Source: Flavobacteriales bacterium
GTDB lineage: Bacteria > Bacteroidota > Bacteroidia > Flavobacteriales_D > Crocinitomicaceae
Assembly (NCBI GenBank): GCA_947475275.1
Contig: CANJNE010000004.1
Coordinates: 1-62,071 of the forward strand
Direction: 5' to 3'
DNA: 62,071 nucleotides
The translations under genes and the position numbers were made by a program. Every line of letters begins with the position of its first letter. Positions within the stretch are counted from its first letter, which is position 1. Below, piece by piece: positions 8,678-18,212 of the stretch. Below the pieces are notes generated by a model. It was given only the letters and a program-made list of their open reading frames with translations, was not told the DNA's origin and did no database searches.

Positions 8678-10573
8678 TCATAACTTAACCAATCGCTCAG
8701 TTAGTGTAACCTTTCCATCGATTAAGATTGAAACAAAATATACTCCTTTCGACAATTCAGAAAAATTGAAGGAGGTGATTTCGCTATGAACTTGAGCAAT
8801 TTCAACAACACGGTTGAGCTCATCGCTTAACAAAATTTGCGCATCATCAGATTGGTAATTTTGAGGAATAAATACATTTATAACTTCAGTGAATGGATTT
8901 GGATAAACCACCAATTGATTGAATTGAAGTTGATTCTTTTGAACGTTTCTTGTGTCTGAGTACATTATTTCGCCGTCAAAATCGACCTGTTTCAATCTGT
9001 AGTAAAGGGAATTTTCATCATAAAAAGGATCATAATCAATAAATTCATACTCCAAGGTAGATTGACTTGACCCCGCAGCTTGAACTTTTCCAATTTCAAT
9101 AAAATCAACGCCATCTGTGGATCGCTCAATACTAAAAAAATCGCTATTAATTTCCGATGAGGTTGACCATTTCAAAAGTACATTTCGATCTAATATTTCA
9201 GCAAAAAAATCAACGAAAGTTACGCCCAAGGGGATGTACATCATGACCCCCATATTGTTAGGTTCTGGAGAAATTCCTGAAAATGTGGTACAAGGCACAA
9301 TTGAATTGTTACATCCTGCAGCACCATTTAGCGCTTGAGCTGTATAATTAGAAGTCGGAGAATTGGATATAAAAACGAGCGCTCCTTGACCACCGCCTCC
9401 ACCTGCACCGTGTATACCTGAGTTATTTACCGAGCCTCCCGTTCCCCCGTTTGCAGAAAAGGTGATCGGACATGCCGGACTAAATGCAAAAGAATTGGCC
9501 TGAATAACAACCGATCCAGCGGCACCGCCTCCACCACTGCCATCATTACCAGAATTAGAAGAAGTTTGTCCATTGGCAGTTATTGAGATTGGACTTGCGC
9601 AAACACTTGGTGTTGCAATTTGATTGGCTTTTATAAATACTATTCCACCACCATTGCCACCATTGGTTGCGACTCCATTATTCATTTGACCGCCTCCACC
9701 GCCTCCACCCATGAAAATTCTATTCGCAGTGTAGTAAGGGAACAATGATTGCCCCCCAAAACCATGACCAGTATTTGCTGAACTACATTGCCAACCAATT
9801 CCACCAATACCGCCTGTTCCTACATTTCCGCCGCCCCCTCCGCCAGCATTGTGTGTGAGCCCACCTCCTCCCCCATTTGCGATTTTTCCGCGAGCAGCGT
9901 TAAAATTAACGTTGGTATTTTTATGTATTCCTTCTCCTTTATTGCCATAACTTGTTGTTGAAGAAATGTATACTGAGTTAAGACAAGTTGCCCCATCATT
10001 ATTTGATCGTGAACCTCCTCTAAAACCCAAGGAATTGGAATGAATAGAATGATTTAGTGTAAGTGTACCTGTAACTTCAATTACCACTACCCCACCAATA
10101 TTACCATTCCAAGCAAGAGCTGTTATCGGCGATGTAGTTGAAAAGTTCGGGGAACCTAAATTCCTCAGTGAAACAATTTGAACACTGCCATTTACCGAAA
10201 GGTTGTACGTTTTAATGGGAAGGCTAGAAAATGTTATCGTAGCTGGAAGACCGGCAGTTTCAGTGTGTGCTGCAATAGTCAAAAACTCATAATTTCCAGC
10301 AGATCCAATGCTCGAAATTGTACCAAAGGTATTAGAATTGTTAACATTAGTGCCAATTACATTATCCTGCATTTGAATCAGCATAACTTTTTCACCATCT
10401 TCAAAGGTATCGGCAGTTTCATTAACATTGGTCAAGGTAATAGTAGCGCCAGTCAAACCAATTACTTTACCATAGGCATTCACCACTTGTCCATGAATAG
10501 AAAAACATGTACAAGTAATAAATACAGCAATTATTCGCAATCTAAAAGAAAAAAGGTGCCTTAAGTGGTACAT
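8678..10573 (-). CDS. Secreted glycine-rich protein with T9SS type A sorting domain
   Basis: The 631-residue protein has an N-terminal signal peptide (about 1-29). A beta-rich region (30-180) follows, and then a strongly glycine-rich stretch (about 190-400) with many GGGGGG runs separated by short Asn/Thr-rich segments. A fibronectin-like/beta domain (about 455-545, LLKWSTSSEINSDFFSIERS) comes next, then a C-terminal sorting domain (about 550-631) with YPNPF and a final KGVYFVSILIDGKV. The last domain directs export through the type IX system and attachment to or release from the surface. A structural or adhesive role is an inference. It has its own promoter region, divergent from the carbonic anhydrase gene. 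Confidence 0.88.
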   Translation of the reverse strand: MYHLRHLFSFRLRIIAVFITCTCFSIHGQVVNAYGKVIGLTGATITLTNVNETADTFEDGEKVMLIQMQDNVIGTNVNNSNTFGTISSIGSAGNYEFLTIAAHTETAGLPATITFSSLPIKTYNLSVNGSVQIVSLRNLGSPNFSTTSPITALAWNGNIGGVVVIEVTGTLTLNHSIHSNSLGFRGGSRSNNDGATCLNSVYISSTTSYGNKGEGIHKNTNVNFNAARGKIANGGGGGLTHNAGGGGGGNVGTGGIGGIGWQCSSANTGHGFGGQSLFPYYTANRIFMGGGGGGGQMNNGVATNGGNGGGIVFIKANQIATPSVCASPISITANGQTSSNSGNDGSGGGGAAGSVVIQANSFAFSPACPITFSANGGTGGSVNNSGIHGAGGGGGQGALVFISNSPTSNYTAQALNGAAGCNNSIVPCTTFSGISPEPNNMGVMMYIPLGVTFVDFFAEILDRNVLLKWSTSSEINSDFFSIERSTDGVDFIEIGKVQAAGSSQSTLEYEFIDYDPFYDENSLYYRLKQVDFDGEIMYSDTRNVQKNQLQFNQLVVYPNPFTEVINVFIPQNYQSDDAQILLSDELNRVVEIAQVHSEITSFNFSELSKGVYFVSILIDGKVTLTERLVKL

Positions 10574-10735
10574 TAAGAATATTCAACTGCAAAATTAACA
10601 CACAAAACGCTGAAAAACTAATTATTGAATTTTAAGTAAAGATTCAAAGCTGAAAATTCAAGAAACAATCTGTTTTTTTGTGGCTATTAAACTTTTTTTT
10701 CAACTACTGCATTACTAACTTATTGTTTCAAATTT

Positions 10736-10743
10736 TACCTTTG
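10736..10743 (+). promoter_or_regulatory. Bacteroidota -7 promoter element for the carbonic anhydrase gene
   Basis: TACCTTTG is a perfect TAnnTTTG box, 22 bp before the ATG. No TTTG or TTG at proper -33 spacing was found. Confidence 0.5.
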
Positions 10744-10765
10744 TTTTATTTTTTTTACGTAACCC

Positions 10766-11278
10766 ATGGCATTAATCATTACTTGTCGAGAGCACACGCC
10801 GATTTTCGGAGAAGATTGTTGGTTGGCTCCAAATTCTACGGTTGTTGGTGATGTGGAAATGGGAAATGAATGTTCTATATGGTTCAATGCTGTGGTTCGT
10901 GGAGATGTTAACAGCATAAGGATTGGAAATCGTGTAAACATTCAGGATGGAGCAATTCTGCATTGTACTTATGAAAAAACAAAACTAAACATTGGGAATA
11001 ATGTTTCCATTGGCCATAATGCCTTAGTTCACGGTTGTCAAATTGCGGATAACGTATTAATTGGTATGGGATCAATCGTAATGGATAATTGCGTCATTGA
11101 ATCGAATTGCATCGTTGCCGCTGGTGCAGTAGTTCTTGAAGGCACACATATTGAGGCATGGAGCGTATATGCTGGGGTTCCTGCTAAGAAAGTTAAAACC
11201 CTAAGCCCTGAACTTTTTGAAGGCGAGGTACAACGAATCGCCAACAACTATGTGAAATACGCTGGTTGGTTTAAATAA
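10766..11278 (+). CDS. Gamma-class carbonic anhydrase-like protein
   Basis: The 170-residue protein is built of left-handed beta-helix hexapeptide repeats. The three zinc-ligand histidines of gamma-carbonic anhydrases are present at H66 (AILHCT), H84 and H89 (GHNALVHG). It ends with the usual C-terminal helix after GVPAKKVK. Members are trimers; some hydrate CO2, while others (PaaY/YrdA-like) have other or unknown activities. The gene stands alone between a divergent T9SS gene and hmgA. It is cytoplasmic, with no signal peptide. Confidence 0.9.
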   Translation: MALIITCREHTPIFGEDCWLAPNSTVVGDVEMGNECSIWFNAVVRGDVNSIRIGNRVNIQDGAILHCTYEKTKLNIGNNVSIGHNALVHGCQIADNVLIGMGSIVMDNCVIESNCIVAAGAVVLEGTHIEAWSVYAGVPAKKVKTLSPELFEGEVQRIANNYVKYAGWFK

Positions 11279-11446
11279 ATCTTTCCTCAACCAAATTTGA
11301 ATATCAGATTAAAATTATGATGAATATCATTTTTTTAGATTACATCGTCAATTACTTTTGAGCCAACGAAGTATAACAATTCGACATTTATAAAGCGAAT
11401 AGTTTGTAAATTCGTGAAGTTAAATTGTTTATCCTAAAAATATACT

Positions 11447-12607
11447 ATGCCGTTTTATCACAAACTCGGTCAGTTTCCACACAAACGTCATACGGTCTTC
11501 AGACAACCAGACGGAAAATTATACCATGAGGAACTTTTCGGAACTATTGGTTTTGATGGGATGTCTTCGCTGCTTTATCATATAAATCCTCCGACAATTG
11601 TCAAGGAATTTTTAAGCACAAAAGATGTTAAGCCCACTATTGCAGAAGCAAAAAACATGAAAATGCGAAGTTTCATGGGCTTCCATGTTGAACCAACACA
11701 GGATTATCTTGACAGTCGTAAGCCAATGCTCGTAAATAACGATTGCTACATTGAGCTTGCTGCACCTCAAAAATCCATGAAAGATTATTTTTATAAGAAC
11801 GCTGATGCAGATGAAATCATTTTCATCCACAAGGGTTCTGGAAGATTGAAAACCCAATTGGGAAATATAACTTTTTCTTATGGGGATTATTTGGTCATTC
11901 CTAGAGGAATGATATACCAAATGGAATTCAATGATGACAATAATCGTTTATTTATAGTTCAGGCTTTTAACCCAGTATATACCCCTAAGCGATACCGCAA
12001 TTGGTTTGGACAGTTATTGGAACATTCGCCATATTGTGAGCGAGACATTCGTCCCCCACATGAATTGGAACCGCAAAACACAATAGGCGATTTTTTGGTA
12101 AAAATTAAAAAGCAAGATGTACTATACGATTACGTGTACGGAACGCATCCATTTGATGTTGTGGGTTGGGATGGATTCAATTATCCATATGCATTTTCAA
12201 TTCACGATTTTGAACCAATAACAGGACGTGTTCATCAGCCTCCCCCTGTTCATCAAACTTTTGAAACTAGTGGATTTGTATTGTGTTCGTTTGTTCCGAG
12301 ACTTTACGATTACCATCCGCAATCCATTCCGGCACCATACAATCACAGCAATATCGATTCAGATGAAGTTTTATATTACGTTGATGGTGATTTCATGAGT
12401 AGAAACAATATTGAAAAAGGACAGATAACTTTGCATCCAGCAGGAATTCCACATGGACCTCATCCGGGAGCTTATGAGAGGAGTATTGGAAAAAAGGAAA
12501 CAGAAGAACTTGCCGTGATGGTAGATACTTTTAGACCTCTTCAACTTACAACTAATGCTATGAATATTGAAGTTTCAGACTATTACAAATCATGGTTACA
12601 CGATTAA
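11447..12607 (+). CDS. hmgA: Homogentisate 1,2-dioxygenase
   Basis: A 386-residue enzyme of the bacterial homogentisate dioxygenase family. It opens MPFYHKLGQFPHKRHTVFRQ and contains the iron-ligand region HSNIDSDEVLYY (H300, E307), followed by HPAGIPHGPHPG (from H330). It cleaves homogentisate to maleylacetoacetate in tyrosine/phenylalanine breakdown, using Fe(II) and O2. The next gene (hppD) makes its substrate; the two are 11 bp apart, so they form an operon. Fumarylacetoacetase and maleylacetoacetate isomerase are not in the window. Confidence 0.95.
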   Translation: MPFYHKLGQFPHKRHTVFRQPDGKLYHEELFGTIGFDGMSSLLYHINPPTIVKEFLSTKDVKPTIAEAKNMKMRSFMGFHVEPTQDYLDSRKPMLVNNDCYIELAAPQKSMKDYFYKNADADEIIFIHKGSGRLKTQLGNITFSYGDYLVIPRGMIYQMEFNDDNNRLFIVQAFNPVYTPKRYRNWFGQLLEHSPYCERDIRPPHELEPQNTIGDFLVKIKKQDVLYDYVYGTHPFDVVGWDGFNYPYAFSIHDFEPITGRVHQPPPVHQTFETSGFVLCSFVPRLYDYHPQSIPAPYNHSNIDSDEVLYYVDGDFMSRNNIEKGQITLHPAGIPHGPHPGAYERSIGKKETEELAVMVDTFRPLQLTTNAMNIEVSDYYKSWLHD

Positions 12608-12618
12608 AATATTAAATA

Positions 12619-13779
12619 ATGAGTAAAGCAATAAAAAACGTAGAATACGGATTAGAAAAAATTTTCGAAGGTGCGCAAGACTTCTTGCCACTTTTAGGAA
12701 CAGATTACGTTGAGTTTTATGTTGGTAACGCAAAACAATCTGCGCACTTCTACAAAACTGCGTTCGGATTTCAATCTTATGCATATGCTGGATTAGAAAC
12801 CGGAATGAAGGATCGCGTATCCTATGTGCTAAAGCAAGATAAAATCAAATTGGTTCTAACTACCGCTTTAAAAAGTGAATCACCAATTGGTGAGCATGTG
12901 AAAAAGCATGGCGATGGCGTTAAGGTTGTTGCGCTTTGGGTGGAAGATGCAACAAAAGCATGGGAAGAAACAACGAAGCGTGGTGCGAAATCGTTCATGG
13001 AACCAACTATTGAAGAGGATGAAAATGGAAAAGTTGTTCGTTCTGGAATTTACACTTATGGTGAAACAGTCCATGTTTTCGTTGAACGAAAAAACTACAA
13101 CGGATTATTTTTGCCCGGATTTGCACCATGGGAATCTGATTATAATCCAACACCAGTTGGTTTGAAATTCATTGATCATATGGTCGGAAATGTTGGTTGG
13201 GGAGAAATGAATACTTGGGTTAAATGGTACGAAGATGTGATGGGTTTCGTAAACTTTTTGTCTTTTGACGATAAGCAAATTCATACTGAATACTCAGCAT
13301 TGATGTCGAAAGTAATGAGTAATGGAAATGGTAGAATTAAATTTCCTATTAATGAACCAGCTGAAGGAAAGAAAAAATCGCAAATTGAAGAGTACTTAGA
13401 TTTTTATGAAAGTCCAGGTGTTCAGCATATTGCGGTTGCGACGGACAACATAATTGAAACCGTAAAACAATTAAGAGCAAGAGGAGTAGCGTTTTTATCT
13501 GCACCTCCAAAAGCATATTATGACGCAATCCCTGCACGCTTGGGAGAACACATGTCAATAATGCACGAAGACATTTCTGAACTTGAAAAATTGGCAATAC
13601 TTGTTGATGCCGATGAAGAAGGCTATTTGCTTCAGATTTTTACGAAACCCGTTGAAGACAGACCTACCTTATTCTATGAAATCATTCAAAGAATGGGTGC
13701 TAAAGGATTTGGTGCAGGAAATTTTAAAGCTTTGTTTGAATCAATTGAAAGAGAACAAGAAAAAAGAGGAACACTCTAA
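12619..13779 (+). CDS. hppD: 4-hydroxyphenylpyruvate dioxygenase
   Basis: The 386-residue protein has two vicinal-oxygen-chelate domains. The Fe(II) triad is visible as H187 (FIDHMVGNV), H270 (GVQHIAVATDNI) and E354 (FYEIIQRMG), with the spacing normal for HPPD. It converts 4-hydroxyphenylpyruvate to homogentisate, the step before HmgA. The C-terminal QRMGAKGFGAGNFKALFESI helix, which gates the active site, is intact. It is the second gene of the operon, followed by a clear terminator shared with the convergent SprB-repeat gene. Confidence 0.96.
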   Translation: MSKAIKNVEYGLEKIFEGAQDFLPLLGTDYVEFYVGNAKQSAHFYKTAFGFQSYAYAGLETGMKDRVSYVLKQDKIKLVLTTALKSESPIGEHVKKHGDGVKVVALWVEDATKAWEETTKRGAKSFMEPTIEEDENGKVVRSGIYTYGETVHVFVERKNYNGLFLPGFAPWESDYNPTPVGLKFIDHMVGNVGWGEMNTWVKWYEDVMGFVNFLSFDDKQIHTEYSALMSKVMSNGNGRIKFPINEPAEGKKKSQIEEYLDFYESPGVQHIAVATDNIIETVKQLRARGVAFLSAPPKAYYDAIPARLGEHMSIMHEDISELEKLAILVDADEEGYLLQIFTKPVEDRPTLFYEIIQRMGAKGFGAGNFKALFESIEREQEKRGTL

Positions 13780-13804
13780 TCAACCATATACTACTCTGAT
13801 AAAT

Positions 13805-13839
13805 AAAAAAATGGGCAATTATAAACTGCCCATTTTTTA
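13805..13839. terminator. Bidirectional intrinsic terminator after hppD
   Basis: The stem ATGGGCA/TGCCCAT has a 9-nt loop and is extended by six A-T pairs, with T-runs in both directions. It separates the convergent hppD and SprB-repeat genes. Confidence 0.85.
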
Positions 13840-13854
13840 TTATTGTTTGCGATA

Positions 13855-16800
13855 TTATTTCAATACTGTAAATCGTTTTTGAAGTGTTTCGCCATCAAGA
13901 GTAACTTTTATAAAGTAGGTTCCCTGATTCAGATGGTTGACGCTGTATTCAAAAGATTCACTGTCAATTATTATGGTGTCAATTGTCTTCCCAAAGACAT
14001 CCACAATTGCTATCGAATGAATTATTCCGTTGCTAGAGATTAAATTCAGCTTATCCATTGTAGGATTTGGGTACAACTGCACTATTATTCCTTCTGCATT
14101 TTCATCAATGGATGAGATATTTTCCACAGTAAATGATTCAGAAATAACACAATCATTCGCATCTGTAGTAGTCAGTGTATATGTACCTGGTGATAAATCA
14201 ACCAAATCCTGAACTGTACTACCATTAGACCAACTGTAAGAATATGGACTTGTTCCACCTGTTATTGTGGCATCAATTTCTCCTGAATTGGAAGTTGTAT
14301 GAACAATAACTGCATTTAAAATTAGCGGTTCAAGAGGTTCTGTAACTGTATATGCTCCAGATGTTACACATCCATTATTGTCTTCAACAATTACTGAATA
14401 CGTTCCAGCTTCAAGACTAAAAACATCTTCACTAGTTGAATTATTTGACCAGTCAAAGGCATTACCACCAACACCGCCAGTTACAGAAAGATCAATAACA
14501 CCATTATTACCTCCATGACACGAAACATCTGAGACAATTGAGTTCAATACCAACAAGGCAGGTTCCGCAACTGATATAGTATTTTGCTTAACACATCCGT
14601 TAGCATCTTTAACATAAACCAAATAATTTCCGCCATCTAAATTACTGAAGGTATTCGAAATTTGATAAGTCGTTCCGTTCAAGCTGTAGTTGAGCGCTCC
14701 AGTACCTCCGTATGCATATATGGTTATTTCCCCGTCATTTTGATCATGACAACTTACATTAAGAATCCCTGAATTAAAAAATATTTGAGCAGGTTGACTC
14801 ACAATTGCGCTAATTTCTCCTGTACAACTTGCCGCATCTCTTACGATAATGTTATATGCACCTGCGTTTAAATTTGAAAAGGTATTGCTAGATTGATAAG
14901 TCATTCCGTTATCAATACTATAAGCTAAAGTTCCTGAGCCACCAGCAGCAAAAACAGTCAAACTTCCATTATTCGCAAAGTGACAATTGGCGTTAACAAC
15001 AGTGTTTGTTATCGTGAATGGACTTGGTTGAGCAAGTGTAACCGTTTGGGTTCCAATACATCCATTTACATCACGCACGTATACACCGTATACTCCAGCA
15101 CTTAAACCCGTAAAAATATTACTACTTGTCCAGATTACACCATTAATGCTGTACTGAAGTGTACCTGTTCCTCCAGTTACACCATTGATTGAAATACTAC
15201 CATCATTACCATTGTAACAGCCAATATTTGTGTTGCTAACTTGCCCAATTGTTGGTCCATTGGCATCGTAAATGGTTTTTGATATAACAGTTTTGCAATT
15301 CGCACCATCTTTTACTGTAATGTAGTAATTGCCTGCCATTAGATTATTGAAGGAACCTGTAGAATTAAATGTCAATCCATCTAAACTGTATTGGTATCCT
15401 GTACCAGAACCACCTGATCCAATAATCAACAAAGATCCGTTATTGTTTCCACAAGTTGAGTTCGTTGCTGTAGCTGTTGGTGAAATAACCGTTGGTTGAC
15501 TGATTGCAATTGCCGTAGAAGATTCACATCCATTGGCATCACGAACGGTTAAATTGTATGTTCCACCGTTTAAGTAATTAAAACTAGCAACGGGTTGATA
15601 ATTTCCACCACCTATGCTATATTCATATGGCGATGTGCCACCTGTTGCATTAACTTGTAAACTACCATCTCCAGAATTATTACATTGCGCAGCATTTACC
15701 ACATAACCTAAAGCTAATGATGAAGGTTGACTTATGGTTACAGGTAATTGTGCAACGCAACCTGCGGCATCCTTCGTATATATTGTGTAAGACCCCGCCA
15801 TCAATCCTTGGAATGTTTGTCCGGATTGATAATTAACATTATTAATGCTGTAAGTTAATGTCCCGGTTCCTCCACTTGCTGAAGTCACAGAAATAGATCC
15901 ATTGTTTTGTCCAAAGCAAGATGGTTTGTTCGAAATGGCATGTGCTTCAATAGGAAGTGGTTCTGAAATTAAATAGGCTTGTGAGGACTTACAATTGGAG
16001 GCATCTTTAACCGTAATATTGTAATGTCCCGCAGCTAATCCAGAAAACAAACCACTAGTTTGATAGGTAGCCCCTCCATTTACTGAATATTGAAGAACAC
16101 CTGTTCCTCCAGTGCCGAGAACTTGTATGGTTCCATTATTTCCTCCATTGCAACTGCTATTCGTTAAACTTTGTTGATTTAAAACTGGCGCGTTTTGATT
16201 ATTAACAGCAATGGTCGAGGATTTCAAGCATCCATTGGCATCTTTAGCAGTAACGGTGTATACACCAGAAGCTAAGCCTGTAAAGTTACCCAATGTTTGA
16301 AAACTTCCGGAATTTAACTGGTACTGTATTGCACCACTTCCTCCGGTTGCAACAGCGCTTATTATGCCATCCGACCCCCCACAAGTAGCTTGTGTTGCGT
16401 TCAAGGTGGAGAATGTCATAGAAACCGGTTGATTAATCGTCACAGCATTTGTTTTGATACATCCTAAATTATCTCGAACAGATAACGTGTATGTCCCTGC
16501 CGCTAAACCCGAAAACGAAGTTACCGTTTGATAAGAAGGATTACTGATACTAAATTCATAAGGGGGTGTTCCACCTGTTCCGGTGGCAACAAAACTTCCA
16601 TTTTCACCTCCGAAACATAAATTATGCTGTATTGATGATGGACTTGCGTTTAATCCAACTGATAACTGCGCAGTGTGAACACTTGTGCAGGTTCCTTCCC
16701 AGCCAACCAATGTAGAGGTCAAAGTAATTGTATAGGTGCCGGCATTATTGTATTGATGGCTTGCATTTTCTGTATACACAGCTGGAGAACCATCACCAAA

Positions 16801-17538
16801 ATTCCAAGTGTAATAATGCGAGGTTCCCATATAATTGTTAAGCCCTATTCTGTTAAACATTGTATCCATTGACAATTCGGAATCATTTGTCAATGCAACT
16901 GTACCTCCAGTATTGATGCATGTTGAACTCATGCCAAAATCTGAGCTTAAAATACTCGTCATTCTTGGAACGACATAAAAATCTCCATTTTTACCGAAAG
17001 TATTCATTGCTGATGTCCAATTGTTACCGGTAGATGTACCTGCTAAACTTGCTAAATCAGCTCCTAGGCCTTCTCCGTCGCCAGTATATTTTAACTGGAA
17101 AAGATTTCCATAAGGCCAAGCATTTCGAATAGCCACGCCTATTGCAAAATTTCCGTTTAAGACGGTGCCACCATTTGGCATTGTTACGTTAATGTAGCCA
17201 GTTGAATTGTCACTTGACCAAAATATAACGTCAGCAAAAGCCAATTGTGTGGTTGGTCTTTTATTCGCATCAATTTGATATACACTAATTCGAAGGGGGA
17301 CGCCTCCCGTTGATGGAAAATTTCCATAAACACGTACTTGACTTAGTTTACCTGGCCCAGAATAAAAATATGTTTGTGCAGCCTTTTCTTCATTACCATT
17401 CTGAAGATTGTAATAACTTGTTCCGCCGACATTCTTTGAAGCAACATATCCATTTAGATCTGCACAGGCTGTTGATTGTGCCTCCAAAAGGTTGTTAAAA
17501 CAAAACATGATGAAAACGGCAATTGTAATTCTACTCAT
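13855..17538 (-). CDS. Large SprB-repeat surface protein with T9SS type A sorting domain
   Basis: The 1227-residue secreted protein has a signal peptide (about 1-20) and an N-terminal beta-sandwich-like domain (25-190). A PKD domain (about 205-295, YYTWNFGDGSP) follows. Then come 11 SprB-type repeats of roughly 75 residues, each with a Cys, a G-rich N/D-G turn and a TGGxxPYxYS-like core (about 298-1140). The C-terminal sorting domain (about 1145-1227) has LYPNPTMD and NQGTYFIKVTLDG. SprB repeats are typical of Flavobacteriia gliding and adhesion proteins. The repeats differ from each other in DNA, unlike the near-identical pair in the 2551-residue protein. It stands alone, with terminators on its 3' side. 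Confidence 0.9.
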   Translation of the reverse strand: MSRITIAVFIMFCFNNLLEAQSTACADLNGYVASKNVGGTSYYNLQNGNEEKAAQTYFYSGPGKLSQVRVYGNFPSTGGVPLRISVYQIDANKRPTTQLAFADVIFWSSDNSTGYINVTMPNGGTVLNGNFAIGVAIRNAWPYGNLFQLKYTGDGEGLGADLASLAGTSTGNNWTSAMNTFGKNGDFYVVPRMTSILSSDFGMSSTCINTGGTVALTNDSELSMDTMFNRIGLNNYMGTSHYYTWNFGDGSPAVYTENASHQYNNAGTYTITLTSTLVGWEGTCTSVHTAQLSVGLNASPSSIQHNLCFGGENGSFVATGTGGTPPYEFSISNPSYQTVTSFSGLAAGTYTLSVRDNLGCIKTNAVTINQPVSMTFSTLNATQATCGGSDGIISAVATGGSGAIQYQLNSGSFQTLGNFTGLASGVYTVTAKDANGCLKSSTIAVNNQNAPVLNQQSLTNSSCNGGNNGTIQVLGTGGTGVLQYSVNGGATYQTSGLFSGLAAGHYNITVKDASNCKSSQAYLISEPLPIEAHAISNKPSCFGQNNGSISVTSASGGTGTLTYSINNVNYQSGQTFQGLMAGSYTIYTKDAAGCVAQLPVTISQPSSLALGYVVNAAQCNNSGDGSLQVNATGGTSPYEYSIGGGNYQPVASFNYLNGGTYNLTVRDANGCESSTAIAISQPTVISPTATATNSTCGNNNGSLLIIGSGGSGTGYQYSLDGLTFNSTGSFNNLMAGNYYITVKDGANCKTVISKTIYDANGPTIGQVSNTNIGCYNGNDGSISINGVTGGTGTLQYSINGVIWTSSNIFTGLSAGVYGVYVRDVNGCIGTQTVTLAQPSPFTITNTVVNANCHFANNGSLTVFAAGGSGTLAYSIDNGMTYQSSNTFSNLNAGAYNIIVRDAASCTGEISAIVSQPAQIFFNSGILNVSCHDQNDGEITIYAYGGTGALNYSLNGTTYQISNTFSNLDGGNYLVYVKDANGCVKQNTISVAEPALLVLNSIVSDVSCHGGNNGVIDLSVTGGVGGNAFDWSNNSTSEDVFSLEAGTYSVIVEDNNGCVTSGAYTVTEPLEPLILNAVIVHTTSNSGEIDATITGGTSPYSYSWSNGSTVQDLVDLSPGTYTLTTTDANDCVISESFTVENISSIDENAEGIIVQLYPNPTMDKLNLISSNGIIHSIAIVDVFGKTIDTIIIDSESFEYSVNHLNQGTYFIKVTLDGETLQKRFTVLK

Positions 17539-17710
17539 TGTAAATGCATTTTAAATTAATACTCGATGAATTTTCAAAGTTGAAACTAGCGCCGAAGTAA
17601 AAAACAACCTATTATTTTCTGCGAAATGTAATTTCTGTTCATTCTGAATGATTTTTTTTCAAATAAAATTTTGATTGAAAATAAAACTCAAAGAAGTCGC
17701 GAGGTTTCTT

Positions 17711-17718
17711 TAAATTTG
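17711..17718 (+). promoter_or_regulatory. Bacteroidota -7 element for purE
   Basis: TAAATTTG fits TAnnTTTG, 14 bp before the purE ATG. The leader would be about 10 nt. No -33 element was recognised. Confidence 0.5.
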
Positions 17719-17732
17719 TTCAAACTATTAAA

Positions 17733-18212
17733 ATGGCTTTGGTTGGAATTATAATGGGAAGTAAATCAGACCTTCCTGTGATGCAAGCAGCGGTTGATAT
17801 TTTAAAGGAATTTGAAATTGCTTGCGAAGTAGATGTAGTATCAGCTCATAGAACACCTGAACTCATGTTTGAATATGCAAAGTCCGCACATTTGAGAGGA
17901 TTGAAAGTAATTATTGCGGGAGCTGGTGGGGCGGCTCATTTACCGGGAATGACCGCTAGTATTACTCCACTTCCAGTTATAGGTGTCCCGATTAAGTCTT
18001 CAAACTCCATAGATGGATGGGATAGCGTTTTGTCGATTTTACAAATGCCAAATGGTATTCCAGTAGCTACTGTCGCATTAAATGGTGCACAAAACGCCGG
18101 AATACTTGCTGCCAGAATACTTGCTATTTCTGATACCTCTTTGCAGAAGAAAATAGAAAGTTATATGAATGGATTAAAGGATAAAGTATTTGAATCTCGA
18201 AAGACTTTGTGA
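17733..18212 (+). CDS. purE: N5-carboxyaminoimidazole ribonucleotide mutase
   Basis: The 159-residue protein has the class I PurE motifs [13 protein letters not shown] at the N-terminus, VVSAHRTP (active-site His) near 38-45, [11 protein letters not shown] near 63-73 and GVPI near 86-89. It interconverts N5-CAIR and CAIR in de novo purine synthesis. PurK, which makes N5-CAIR, is not nearby. The stop codon is immediately followed by the stop of the convergent DUF1343 gene with no spacer. Confidence 0.96.
   Translation: MALVGIIMGSKSDLPVMQAAVDILKEFEIACEVDVVSAHRTPELMFEYAKSAHLRGLKVIIAGAGGAAHLPGMTASITPLPVIGVPIKSSNSIDGWDSVLSILQMPNGIPVATVALNGAQNAGILAARILAISDTSLQKKIESYMNGLKDKVFESRKTL

Noticed and set aside
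8678-10573. Mycobacterial PE_PGRS-like protein
   Set aside because: The resemblance is only in glycine content; the signal peptide and T9SS sorting domain fit Bacteroidota.
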